Notes under the pieces: model-generated
Database searches by the model: none
Seen by the model: the letters and a program-made list of their open reading frames with translations, nothing else
What the model was told of the DNA's origin: nothing
Position numbers and translations under genes: made by a program
DNA from: an uncultured Bacillota bacterium
GTDB lineage: Bacteria; Bacillota; Clostridia; Christensenellales; UBA1242
Length of the DNA: 31,127 bases
Direction of reading: 5' to 3'
Assembly (NCBI GenBank): GCA_947090235.1
Contig: CAMUNJ010000003.1
Span: 1 to 31,127 of the forward strand
Part shown: positions 22,414 to 30,528 of the stretch, in pieces
Position numbering within the stretch: the stretch's first letter is position 1
How the letters are laid out: each line of letters begins with the position of its first letter

Positions 22414-23685
22414 ATGGAAAACCTTGAGCCTCGTGTTCCGCTTGCCGAAAGGATGCGTCCTAATTCTTTGGAAGATTTTATTGGGCAGGAGCATATAGTT
22501 GGAAAAAATTGTTTACTTTATAGGGCTATCAAATTTGGAACTCTTGGTAGTTGCATTTTTTATGGGCCGCCAGGGACAGGTAAGACAACTCTTGCAAATA
22601 TAATTGCTAAAACCTTGAAAGCAAGATATGTAAAACTTAATGCTGTCACAAGCGGAGTAGGTGATGCAAAGGCGATTATTGAAAGAGCAAGAGCTGATAA
22701 GGCTATGTTTGGAACTGACACATTTTTACTTTTAGATGAATGTCATCGTTGGAATAAGGCTCAAAGTGATTGTGTTTTGGAAGCAATTGAAGATGGCTCA
22801 ATATTTTTTATTGGATCTACTACAGAAAACCCATATACTGCTATGACAAGGGCTATAGTATCGCGATGTCGTGTTTTTGAATTTAAATCTTTGTCGGTAA
22901 AAGATATTGTGAAAAAATTAAAGCAAGCAATAACAGACAGCGAAAGAGGTTTTGGGAATCTTCCTATTGAGTATGAGGAGAAAGCCCTTGAATATTTTGC
23001 TTATGCTTCAGGCGGTGATGCAAGAAGTAGTTTGAATGGTCTTGAACTTGCTGTGAATACAACACCTCTTTCAAAGGATAAAAAAATACATATCACTTTG
23101 GAGGTCGCAGAACAATCGATAGATAAAAAGGCTCTTTCTTTGGATGAAAACATGTATTATGATATGCTTTCGGCTTATTGTAAAAGCCTTCGTGGAAGTG
23201 ATGCTGAAGCGGCTTTATATTACGCTCATAGATTGATTAAAGCCGGCATTGATCCAATGATACTTGCTCGCAGACTTGTTGCACATTCAAGCGAAGATGT
23301 GGGAATGGCAGATTCTAATGCATTATTGCTTTCAGCTTCTGCAATGTATGCTCTTGAAAAAATGGGGCAACCTGAAGGATTAATTCCATTATCTCACGCA
23401 ATAATTTATGTTTGTGAGGCAGAAAAATCTAATTCTGTTATAAATGCAATGCATTTGGCTCAAGCAGATGTCGAGAATGTTACAGATAATAAAGTGCCAA
23501 ATCATTTGAAGAATCATCCATCTACAAATAAAGATGGACACGGAAAATATAAATATCCGCATGAATATGGTGGTTATGTAAAACAGCAATATCTGCCAGA
23601 TAGTTTGAAAGATAGAATTTATTATTCACCAAGTGGCAATGGTAGAGAGAAAAATTTGATAAGAAAAAAGTTTAGGGGAGAATAA
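22414..23685 (+). CDS. rarA: Replication-associated recombination protein RarA (MgsA)
   Basis: AAA+ ATPase acting at stalled replication forks. The 423-residue product contains RPNSLEDFIGQEHIVG near the N-terminus, Walker A GPPGTGKTT (51-59), Walker B FLLLDECHRWNKAQ (D108, E109; usually DEIHRFNK), sensor 1 IGSTTENPY, the arginine finger region SRCRVFEF and the C-terminal tetramerisation part LVAHSSEDVGMAD and PNHLKN. The ATG at 22414 (MENLEPRVPLAERMRP) is chosen: it fits the family start, and an earlier ATG at 22378 lies within the promoter and the preceding gene. It begins a run of genes through polA. Confidence 0.93.
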   Translation: MENLEPRVPLAERMRPNSLEDFIGQEHIVGKNCLLYRAIKFGTLGSCIFYGPPGTGKTTLANIIAKTLKARYVKLNAVTSGVGDAKAIIERARADKAMFGTDTFLLLDECHRWNKAQSDCVLEAIEDGSIFFIGSTTENPYTAMTRAIVSRCRVFEFKSLSVKDIVKKLKQAITDSERGFGNLPIEYEEKALEYFAYASGGDARSSLNGLELAVNTTPLSKDKKIHITLEVAEQSIDKKALSLDENMYYDMLSAYCKSLRGSDAEAALYYAHRLIKAGIDPMILARRLVAHSSEDVGMADSNALLLSASAMYALEKMGQPEGLIPLSHAIIYVCEAEKSNSVINAMHLAQADVENVTDNKVPNHLKNHPSTNKDGHGKYKYPHEYGGYVKQQYLPDSLKDRIYYSPSGNGREKNLIRKKFRGE

Positions 23686-23687
23686 CT

Positions 23688-24755
23688 ATGTTTGGATTAC
23701 GACCTGATGGAAAAAGAGTTAAAGGAATGGGGATAATTGAAAAGGCAGAGCCTTTCTTTATGCCTATGCGTATTGATGCTGTAAATTTGCTAACTGTGAC
23801 AACTCCTTGTGCTCCTATTGATGAATTTATTGCAAGAGAAAGACGCAATGGCAACACATACTCATATATGCATATCATGATTGCAACTTTGGTAAGACTT
23901 TTATATCTTAGACCAAAACTTAATCGTTTTATTATGCGTGGAACAACATACCAAAGAAATGGTATTCAAGTTTCTATTGATATAAAAAAGAAACTTGAAG
24001 ATGAAGGGGCAAATGAAACATTAAAATTTTACTTTACAGGAAGAGAAAACTTAGATCAAGTAAAGCAAATAATCGATGACCTTATCTCAAAAACCGTGTC
24101 AGGACAAGAAGAGGGCAAAACATCTGGATTTATCAAACATTTAACTTGGACACCTGCTTGGGTTATTCGTTGGGCTCTTGCTTTGATAAGATGGCTTGAT
24201 AAACATGGAATGATTCCTAATAGTGTATTAAAGGCTAGTCCTTTCCATACAAGTTGCTTTTTTACTAACTTAAAAAGTATAAGACTTGGCTATATTTATC
24301 ACCATTTATATAATTTTGGAACAACCTCAATTTTTATCTCAATGGGAAAAGAAAGAATGATGCCAGTTGTTGAAAATAATAAAGAATTAAAAATTGCTAA
24401 AATGCTTGAACTTGGAATAAGTCTTGATGAGCGTATCGCTGATGGTTATTATATGGCAAAATCTTTGAGAATGATGAGAGATATTATGGCAAATTTAGAT
24501 TGTTTGAAAGATATCATGCCAGATGATGGAACTATTCCAACTAAGATTAAAAAAGCAAAGAAGAAAACTGCTAAAAAGACAAAAACTAAAAAATCAAAGA
24601 GTAAGGTAAAAGTTAAGAAAGTTAAGGAAGAGAAAATAAAAAAACTAAAGCCTGTAAAAGTGAAAAAAGAGCATCGAGGATTACATTTTAAGAAAAAAGA
24701 TAATGAAAATAATGTTTTTATTGCTCAAAATGAAAAATCTTCTAATGAAGAATAA
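23688..24755 (+). CDS. 2-oxoacid dehydrogenase acyltransferase (E2/CAT-fold) protein with a lysine-rich tail
   Basis: Residues about 20-275 follow the E2 catalytic or chloramphenicol acetyltransferase fold: YSYMHIMIATLVRLLYLRPKLNRF, GIQVSIDIKKK, then FFTNLKSIRLGYIYHHLYNF and GTTSIFISMGK. The motif that normally reads DHRxxDG, whose His is catalytic, is DERIADG (247-253), so classical acyl transfer is unlikely. No lipoyl or E1-binding domain is present, and no E1 or E3 gene is nearby. Residues about 284-341 are extremely lysine-rich (KKAKKKTAKKTKTKKSKSK) and could bind nucleic acid or the cell surface. The gene lies two bases after rarA (AGGGGAG site), so it belongs to a DNA repair operon. Function unknown. 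Confidence 0.75.
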   Translation: MFGLRPDGKRVKGMGIIEKAEPFFMPMRIDAVNLLTVTTPCAPIDEFIARERRNGNTYSYMHIMIATLVRLLYLRPKLNRFIMRGTTYQRNGIQVSIDIKKKLEDEGANETLKFYFTGRENLDQVKQIIDDLISKTVSGQEEGKTSGFIKHLTWTPAWVIRWALALIRWLDKHGMIPNSVLKASPFHTSCFFTNLKSIRLGYIYHHLYNFGTTSIFISMGKERMMPVVENNKELKIAKMLELGISLDERIADGYYMAKSLRMMRDIMANLDCLKDIMPDDGTIPTKIKKAKKKTAKKTKTKKSKSKVKVKKVKEEKIKKLKPVKVKKEHRGLHFKKKDNENNVFIAQNEKSSNEE

Positions 24756-24776
24756 ATTTATTAATGAGGTACGATT

Positions 24777-25058
24777 ATGAAAACAATTTTATATTTTATC
24801 CTATCATTGTTAACAATTGTTTATGTAGGATTAATGTGTTATTTAAACATTTATCCCGATGCAGTTAATGCTGGCACTTTGATAGGAAATATTCTCAAGT
24901 ATGTTCAACTTTATGGAGGTATTGTACTTGTTTTTGTATTTGCTTTTGTCAATTTCTTTGGTAGTCCTTTAAAAGCAGTATTCTTTACAATTCTTATTAT
25001 TGTTGCAATTGCTTTTATCGTGACGGCTGTTGTACCTCAGTTTATTCATATAGGCTAA
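24777..25058 (+). CDS. Small membrane protein, three predicted membrane segments
   Basis: A 93-residue hydrophobic protein with segments at about 3-25, 41-62 and 66-89, and short polar loops. The N-terminus MKTILYFILSLL could be read as a signal peptide, but it is more likely the first membrane helix. ATGAGGT lies upstream. It sits between the acyltransferase-fold gene and polA with gaps of 21 and 15 bases, so it is very likely co-transcribed. I do not recognise a family. Confidence 0.7.
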   Translation: MKTILYFILSLLTIVYVGLMCYLNIYPDAVNAGTLIGNILKYVQLYGGIVLVFVFAFVNFFGSPLKAVFFTILIIVAIAFIVTAVVPQFIHIG

Positions 25059-25073
25059 AAAAGGAGATAACTT

Positions 25074-27578
25074 TTGGAAAAACTTTTAATTATTGATGGA
25101 AATAGTATTGCAAATAGGGCATTTTACGCATTGCCTTATTTGTCTAATCATAAGGGACAAGCATCGGGTGCGGTTTTTGGTTTTGCTAATATTTTGATAA
25201 AGGTTATTCATGATTTTAATCCAACTCATATTGCAGTTGCTTTTGATCATGCAAGAAAAACTTTTCGTAATCAAATTTATGCAGATTATAAAGGGCAACG
25301 CAAGCCTACACCTCCAGAACTTGTTTCTCAATTTCCATTAATAAAAGAAATGCTTTCTAATATGCAGATAAAAACTTTTGAGTTTGAAAATATAGAAGCC
25401 GATGACATTATAGGTAGTATTTGCAATAAAACATCTTGCGAAAGGTTGATTTTGTCTGGAGACAGAGATTTGTTGCAACTTATTGATAATCGAACTACAG
25501 TTTGTTTGACAAAAAAAGGTGTGACAGAAGTTGCTTTGATGACTAAAGAAAGTTTGAAGGCTGAAAATGGTCTAGCACCTTATCAAATAATAGAACTTAA
25601 AAGTTTGATGGGGGATTCAAGTGATAATATCCCTGGTGTTAAAGGTGTAGGAGAAAAAACTGCTTTATCTTTACTAGAAAAATATCAAACACTTGAAGGT
25701 GTTTATAAAAACATAGAAGAAATTTCTGGTAAACTTAAAGAAAAATTAATTGATGGCGAAAAGGATGCCAAAATGAGTAAACTTCTTGCCACAATAAAAA
25801 CCGATTGTGATTTTGAATTTGGCTTCGATGCTTGCAAACTTATCTTTCCTTTTGGTGAAGATGTACAGAACTTTTTTAGCGAGATGGATTTTTCTTCGCT
25901 TTTGAAAAATCGTAATAATTTTGATTCAAATGTAAAGCCTCAAGAAAAAGTTAAAGCAGAACGAGTTGACATATCTTCTAAAAAAGAACTTGAAGAAATT
26001 TTATCTTGTACTAAAGAGTATTTTGCTTTCGACTTAAAGCAAATGACCTTTGCTTATAACGATAAAAGAGAGTTTTATTTAAATCAAAACTATGATATGT
26101 TTGGAAGCAGTTTAACATTTGAAGAAGTTTTACAGGCTTTTAAAAGTATTTTTGAAGATAAAAATATATTAAAATTAACCGAACATCAAAAAGATGATTT
26201 ACATTCATTAGGTAAATTGAATATAAAACTTGAAAATATTTTTGACCTAGAAATTGCAAGATATATCACTTCTGCAGGGAATAAATCTGCTCAAAAAAAT
26301 TTATCTGTATGCGAATATAAATTGGAAGAGCGAAATCTTACAAACTTAATGGAAGAGCAAGATACAAGAAAAGTTTATGATAAAATAGAAATGCCACTTG
26401 TTGAAATTTTGAAGGATATGGAAGAGTTTGGTTTTAAAATTAATGAGGATAAACTCGACGAACTTGCTGATTACTTTAATGAAAAAATTTCAAAAGTTTC
26501 AAAAGATATCTTTGCTGATGCGGGTGAAGAATTTAATATAAATTCACCTAAACAAGTAGCACATATTTTGTTTGATAAACTAGGCATAAAATCATACAAC
26601 AATAAAAAAGGCTCAACTAGTGTTGATGTTTTAAATGACTTGCGATACATTCCTATTGTGGACAATATATTAAAATATCGAAAGATTTCTAAGATTATAA
26701 ATTCTTATATAGATGTTTATAAGCATATTTGTTCTACTACTGGAGATATAATTCACACAACCTTTAATCAAACTTTGACTAGTACAGGTAGATTGTCTAG
26801 CAGTGAGCCAAATCTACAAACTATTCCAACGCGTGACGAAGAGGGGCGTGAACTTCGTAAAATATTTATTTCAAAGTTTAAAGGTGGCTCTTTAATTTCT
26901 GCCGATTATAATCAAATAGAGCTTCGACTTCTTGCTCATATGTCTGGTGAAGAAGAGTTAATAAAAGCATATAAAGAAGGAAGAGATATTCATGCTTTAA
27001 CAGCATCACAAATATTTGAAGTGGCTTTAGATAAAGTGACTCCTTCAATGCGACGCGAAGCCAAGGCTGTGAATTTTGGAATAATCTATGGCATTAGTGA
27101 CTATGGCTTGAGTCAAAATATCAAAAGTTCTCGCTCAAAAGCAAAAGCCTATATAGATTCATATTTTTCGCGTTATCCAAAAGTTAAACAATTTATGGAT
27201 GAAAATGTTGAGTATGCTAAAAAGCATGGGCAAGTTGAAACTATGTTTGGGAGAATTAGAAAGATTCCAGAAATTTCTTCTTCAAAATATCAACTAAGAA
27301 CTTTTGGTGAACGCGTGGCAATGAATATGCCACTTCAAGGCACAGCTTCTGACATTATTAAAATTGCTATGATAAATGTGCATAAAACAATGCAAAGAGA
27401 GAAACTAAAAAGCCAACTTATATTGCAAATACATGACGAACTTATTGTTGATGTATATCCAGGTGAAGAAGAAGTTTGCAAAAAGATTTTAAAAGAAGAA
27501 ATGGAAGGCGTGGTCTCACTTTCTGTTCCACTTATTGTTAGTGTGGGTGAAGGCAAAGATTTATTTGAGTGTAAATAG
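25074..27578 (+). CDS. polA: DNA polymerase I
   Basis: Fills gaps and removes RNA primers during replication and repair. The 834-residue protein has a 5'-3' nuclease domain (1-290: LLIIDGNSIANRAFYALP, FENIEADDIIGSI, LMGDSSDNIPGVKGVGEKTA), a proofreading-like domain (about 295-480) and a polymerase domain with motif A SADYNQIELRLLAH (D611), motif B RREAKAVNFGIIYGISDYG and motif C QIHDELIVD (D788, E789). In the exonuclease domain the first motif reads FAFDLKQ (D320, K322) instead of FDTET, so proofreading is probably lost, as in Bacillus. The start is TTG with an excellent AAAGGAG site. Confidence 0.96.
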   Translation: MEKLLIIDGNSIANRAFYALPYLSNHKGQASGAVFGFANILIKVIHDFNPTHIAVAFDHARKTFRNQIYADYKGQRKPTPPELVSQFPLIKEMLSNMQIKTFEFENIEADDIIGSICNKTSCERLILSGDRDLLQLIDNRTTVCLTKKGVTEVALMTKESLKAENGLAPYQIIELKSLMGDSSDNIPGVKGVGEKTALSLLEKYQTLEGVYKNIEEISGKLKEKLIDGEKDAKMSKLLATIKTDCDFEFGFDACKLIFPFGEDVQNFFSEMDFSSLLKNRNNFDSNVKPQEKVKAERVDISSKKELEEILSCTKEYFAFDLKQMTFAYNDKREFYLNQNYDMFGSSLTFEEVLQAFKSIFEDKNILKLTEHQKDDLHSLGKLNIKLENIFDLEIARYITSAGNKSAQKNLSVCEYKLEERNLTNLMEEQDTRKVYDKIEMPLVEILKDMEEFGFKINEDKLDELADYFNEKISKVSKDIFADAGEEFNINSPKQVAHILFDKLGIKSYNNKKGSTSVDVLNDLRYIPIVDNILKYRKISKIINSYIDVYKHICSTTGDIIHTTFNQTLTSTGRLSSSEPNLQTIPTRDEEGRELRKIFISKFKGGSLISADYNQIELRLLAHMSGEEELIKAYKEGRDIHALTASQIFEVALDKVTPSMRREAKAVNFGIIYGISDYGLSQNIKSSRSKAKAYIDSYFSRYPKVKQFMDENVEYAKKHGQVETMFGRIRKIPEISSSKYQLRTFGERVAMNMPLQGTASDIIKIAMINVHKTMQREKLKSQLILQIHDELIVDVYPGEEEVCKKILKEEMEGVVSLSVPLIVSVGEGKDLFECK

Positions 27579-27616
27579 CGACCAAATGTCGCCCGAGTGT
27601 TTAAAAGGAGAGGCTA

Positions 27617-28282
27617 ATGAAAACAAAACTTGCTATATTTGATTTTGATGGCACATTAACTAAATCTGCAAAAGGTGGAAATTGTTGGCGTTATATTTGG
27701 GAGAGGATTAATAAGCCAGAAGTGGACGATAAACTTTATATGGACTTTTTGAATAAGAGGATTGACTACTTTGAATGGGCTGATCTTGTAACCGAGGAAT
27801 ATCGCAAAAGCGGTGTAGATAAAGTGATGCTTAAAGATATTTCTAAAAAAATTCAATTAAGAGATGGCGTTAAAGAAACATTTGCATTTTTAAAATCACA
27901 AGGAATAAAAGTTTATATTTTGTCGGGTGGAATAAAAAGTATTGTGGAGGATTGTTTGCAAAATTGTTTGGCTTATATTGAAAATATAGAAGCACAAGAT
28001 TTTGAATTTGATGAAAATGGTGTTGTTAAAAAGGTTATACAATTATCTCATAATATAGAAAATAAATATGAATATTTAACATTTTTAAAAAATCAATATA
28101 ACATAAGTGGAAACAAAATTTTCTTTATGGGCAATGCTGACAACGATGAGTCCGCACACGGGGCAGGTGTAAAGACTTTATGTGTCAATCCTGATAAAAC
28201 AAATCCTTATGATAAAAATTATTGGGATTATTATATTGAAGATATACAAAATCTTCAAGAAATCTTGCCTTTTATAGAATAA
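27617..28282 (+). CDS. HAD-superfamily phosphatase (SerB/IB type)
   Basis: The 221-residue product has HAD motif I FDFDGT (D9, D11), motif II ILSGG near residue 100, a lysine for motif III in NKYEYLTFLK, and motif IV FFMGNADNDESAH. The cap is helical and placed between motifs I and II, as in phosphoserine phosphatase-like IB enzymes. Residues LRDGVKETFAFLKSQGIKV also fit that group. It likely dephosphorylates a small metabolite; the substrate cannot be told. AAAGGAGAGG lies before the ATG. It follows polA after 38 bases, including a small GCGAC/GTCGC hairpin (27579-27593), and may be transcribed with it. Confidence 0.85.
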   Translation: MKTKLAIFDFDGTLTKSAKGGNCWRYIWERINKPEVDDKLYMDFLNKRIDYFEWADLVTEEYRKSGVDKVMLKDISKKIQLRDGVKETFAFLKSQGIKVYILSGGIKSIVEDCLQNCLAYIENIEAQDFEFDENGVVKKVIQLSHNIENKYEYLTFLKNQYNISGNKIFFMGNADNDESAHGAGVKTLCVNPDKTNPYDKNYWDYYIEDIQNLQEILPFIE

Positions 28283-28296
28283 TTTGTTAAATTCGT

Positions 28297-28326
28297 TTGA
28301 CTAGACATGTTAAAATAGGTTATACT
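28297..28326 (+). promoter_or_regulatory. Promoter of yqgF-yrzB
   Basis: TTGACT (28297-28302), 18 bases, TATACT (28321-28326). The start point near 28333 leaves a leader of about nine bases that is mainly the GGTGAAAGA ribosome site. Confidence 0.65.
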
Positions 28327-28341
28327 CAAGATGGTGAAAGA

Positions 28342-28761
28342 ATGCAATATAAGAGATTGATGGGGATTGATTATGGTGACAAGCGTGTTGGAATAGCACT
28401 TTCCGATGCTCTTTGCATTATATCTTCGGCTTTTGAAGTTTATCAAAGCAAAGGCGAAGATGATGCAATCAACCACATTGCTAAACTTGTGAAAGATTAT
28501 AATGTTTCTGATATCGCTTTTGGTCTTCCATTGAATATGGACGGAAGCGAAGGTGAGCGGGCTATTATTCACAAGACTATTGGTCAAAAACTCGAACAAA
28601 TCTCTGGAGCAAAGGTTCATTTTATTGATGAGCGTTTAACTTCCTCTGAAGCCGAAGATTATCTTCGAGAAGCGAGAGTAAAGTGGGAAGATCGCAAAAA
28701 AATTATAGATAAAATATCTGCTCAAATAATATTGCAAACTTACATGAATTCTAGAAAATAA
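28342..28761 (+). CDS. yqgF: YqgF/RuvX family nuclease (pre-16S rRNA maturation)
   Basis: RNase H-fold protein called Holliday-junction resolvase-like, implicated in 16S rRNA 5' end processing. The 139-residue product starts MQYKRLMGIDYGDKRVGIALSD, the family opening; FGLPLNMDGSEGER and HFIDERLTSSEAEDYL hold further conserved acidic and arginine residues, and ISAQIILQTYM ends it. The ATG at 28342 with GGTGAAAGA is used; a TTG at 28297 lies in the promoter. It is followed after 16 bases by a DUF1292 gene, the same order as yrrK-yrzB in Bacillus. Confidence 0.93.
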   Translation: MQYKRLMGIDYGDKRVGIALSDALCIISSAFEVYQSKGEDDAINHIAKLVKDYNVSDIAFGLPLNMDGSEGERAIIHKTIGQKLEQISGAKVHFIDERLTSSEAEDYLREARVKWEDRKKIIDKISAQIILQTYMNSRK

Positions 28762-28777
28762 AAGGGGAAATTTAGGT

Positions 28778-29248
28778 ATGAGTGAAAAGAAAGTTTCAAA
28801 AAAGGTTGAAGAACAAAAACCGGTTGATTTGTTGGATGTTCTTCTTGATAAGGATAACAAAGACCCTATCGTTTTAATGGATGAAAAAGGCAGACAAATC
28901 TCTTTTGAGCAAGTTGCTATTATACCTTACGAAATCAAAGGATCAAAAGTTTTGTATGTTGTTTTAAAACCAATTGACAAAATTGATGGAATTGCTGATG
29001 ACGAAGCAGTTGTATTCCTTGTTGATCAAGACAAGAATGGCAACACTATTTTAAGAGTTGAAGAGGACGAAGAAGTTGCTATTGCTGTTTTCGATAAATA
29101 TTATGATTTGTTGGAAGAAGCAAGAGGAAAGGCTAAGAAAACAACAGCCGCTAAAAAGACTACTGCAACAAAAGCACCTGCTAAAACTGCAACAAAGGCT
29201 GCTCCTGCAAAAACAACAAAAGTTGCTGGCAAAAAGACAACAAAATAA
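28778..29248 (+). CDS. DUF1292 (YrzB-like) protein with a histone-H1-like tail
   Basis: Residues about 30-110 form a DUF1292 domain: DPIVLMDEKGRQISFEQVAI, YVVLKPIDKIDGIADDEAVV and FLVDQDKNGNTILRVEEDEE, ending in VFDKYYDLLEEAR. The last 40 residues are a low-complexity tail of Lys, Ala, Thr and Pro (AKKTTAAKKTTATKAPAKTA and on), like histone H1 or AlgP tails, which is not usual in short YrzB proteins. The tail may bind nucleic acid. The domain's role is unknown, but the gene next to yqgF is conserved in Firmicutes. A GGGGAAA-containing site precedes the ATG, and two terminators follow. Confidence 0.88.
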   Translation: MSEKKVSKKVEEQKPVDLLDVLLDKDNKDPIVLMDEKGRQISFEQVAIIPYEIKGSKVLYVVLKPIDKIDGIADDEAVVFLVDQDKNGNTILRVEEDEEVAIAVFDKYYDLLEEARGKAKKTTAAKKTTATKAPAKTATKAAPAKTTKVAGKKTTK

Positions 29249-29264
29249 TAATATTAATTTTAAT

Positions 29265-29297
29265 AAAAAAGAGTATGTGTTTTTCATGCTCTTTTTT
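29265..29297 (+). terminator. Intrinsic terminator after the DUF1292 gene
   Basis: A 13-bp stem (29265-29277 with 29285-29297, one G-T pair), seven-base loop and T run. Confidence 0.85.
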
Positions 29298-29305
29298 CTG
29301 TAACT

Positions 29306-29338
29306 AAAAAAGAGTGAATTTATTGTTCACTCTTTTTT
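29306..29338. terminator. Bidirectional terminator before the small basic gene
   Basis: A 13-bp perfect stem (29306-29318 with 29326-29338), with A-run and T-run on opposite sides, so it can stop the minus-strand small gene at 29356 as well as plus-strand read-through. Confidence 0.85.
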
Positions 29339-29355
29339 GAAAACTATTGAAAATA

Positions 29356-29490
29356 TTATTTAGATGCCTTAGACTTTGTGTTGCTACAACTTCTTGTTGA
29401 GCAAGCCTTAGTTGCTTCTGATGAAGCCTCTACATTAGATTTAGACTTTCTAGTACAGTTCTTTTCCTTTTTGGCTTTTTTACCAAACAT
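29356..29490 (-). CDS. Small basic cysteine-containing protein, 44 residues
   Basis: A short gene with strong signals: AGGAGGTG seven bases before the ATG (29490-29488), a plausible promoter, and a terminator behind it. The product begins MFGKKAKKEKNCTRKSKSNV and ends in a Ser/Thr/Lys-rich stretch with C30 and C35 (ACSTRSC). It has 12 lysines, three arginines and only three glutamates, so it is very basic, with no hydrophobic segment. I do not recognise it; it could be a small DNA- or RNA-binding protein, a spore-core protein or a peptide precursor. Its composition resembles the lysine-rich tails of the proteins at 23688 and 28778. Confidence 0.75.
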   Translation of the reverse strand: MFGKKAKKEKNCTRKSKSNVEASSEATKACSTRSCSNTKSKASK

Positions 29491-29509
29491 AGTTTTCACC
29501 TCCTGTTTT

Positions 29510-29556
29510 CAAGGTCTAAGTTAACCTTGTATAAATAGTGTTCGCAAAAATGTAAA
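29510..29556 (-). promoter_or_regulatory. Promoter of the small basic gene with an overlapping inverted repeat
   Basis: Minus strand TTTACA (29556-29551), 17 bases, TATACA (29533-29528). CAAGGT/ACCTTG arms (29529-29524 and 29515-29510) span the expected start point, so the repeat could be an operator or a leader hairpin. Confidence 0.5.
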
Positions 29557-29625
29557 AATTATACTTTATTTGAAAAAGAAAAAAGATATTTAAAATCTTT
29601 TTAAGTTTATTTAAATATCTTATTT

Positions 29626-30405
29626 TTAATGTTTATTCAATCTTTGTAAAGCACTGTTGCCTATTGTAGTTACATTTATTCGTTCAACAAATATTTTTTC
29701 AAGAAGATTTGTCGCATTGCTATCTGTATGTCGATAAAGATTTATCTTTTGAGGGGAAAGGTCTATTATTGAAGAAATTAATCCTTCCTCATTTAATATT
29801 TTATTTTTATAATCTTCACTATATACATCATCATTGCCAAAATATATCTTGTAGCCATCTTGTTCTTCAATGATATCAACTTCGCCACCACATATATCTA
29901 GATTGTCTATCAAAAATTTTAATAAATCTAAAAAACTATCATTAGACATTAAATAATCTCTGTTTTCGTTTGCAAGCCCAACAAGTTCTGTCCATTTAGA
30001 CTTTAGTCCAGAAAGTTTAAAATCATAAAAGGATTCTAGATATAGATTGTTATCAAAAGATAAATTTTTTTGAATTATATAATAATCTGTTTCGCGGTCA
30101 AAATTGAGTAGTGCTTTTTGAAAAGCCAAAATACCTATCTTATCATGACGAGGTAAAATTAAATTTTGTGTTAAAAATTCACTTTTATAATAACTGCAAA
30201 TAGTTTGAGTTATAATTTTAGATAAAAATGCTTGAAAGTCATTTTTCAAATCATCTTTAACGCCAATTAAAATGCAAATATAGCCTTTTTCTTCATGAGA
30301 TGTGACAACTCCACCAATTTCGGCAGAGTATTCTTTTATTTTTAAATATAGGCTTTTTGCAAGATTAAAATTTTCTGCCCTTAAATTTAAGGAAAATTCC
30401 CACAT
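29626..30405 (-). CDS. YtxC-like putative sporulation protein
   Basis: The 259-residue product resembles the YtxC family, known from spore formers but with no defined activity. The most telling part is the middle to C-terminal block: ESFYDFKLSGLKSKWTELVG, ANENRDYLMSNDSFLDLLKF and VDIIEEQDGYKIYF. It is soluble, without signal peptide or membrane segments. The ATG at 30405 (MWEFSLNLRAENF) has AAGGAG five to six bases upstream; an in-frame TTG at 30423 lies before that site and was not used. It stands alone on the minus strand, convergent with nothing and divergent from the lipoprotein gene. Confidence 0.65.
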   Translation of the reverse strand: MWEFSLNLRAENFNLAKSLYLKIKEYSAEIGGVVTSHEEKGYICILIGVKDDLKNDFQAFLSKIITQTICSYYKSEFLTQNLILPRHDKIGILAFQKALLNFDRETDYYIIQKNLSFDNNLYLESFYDFKLSGLKSKWTELVGLANENRDYLMSNDSFLDLLKFLIDNLDICGGEVDIIEEQDGYKIYFGNDDVYSEDYKNKILNEEGLISSIIDLSPQKINLYRHTDSNATNLLEKIFVERINVTTIGNSALQRLNKH

Positions 30406-30493
30406 AAAAAACTCCTTACGCAAACTATTTTATGCAACAGCAAAAAAAATACTCTAAAAAGAATGATTAAAATTTAAAAATTAAGTAAATAAT

Positions 30494-30522
30494 TTGACAA
30501 AAAATAGAAAAAAAGCCATAAT
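30494..30522 (+). promoter_or_regulatory. Promoter of the lipoprotein gene, placed for a leaderless mRNA
   Basis: TTGACA (30494-30499), 17 bases, CATAAT (30517-30522), and six bases to the ATG at 30529. There is no ribosome site. Confidence 0.65.
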
Positions 30523-30528
30523 ATAATC

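Noticed and set aside
27579..27593. GCGAC/GTCGC hairpin between polA and the HAD gene as a terminator
   Set aside because: The stem is five bases and no T run follows; the HAD gene has no clear promoter of its own, so read-through is likely.
29356..29490. Small protein as a SCIFF-type (six-cysteine) peptide precursor
   Set aside because: Only three cysteines and no radical SAM maturase nearby.
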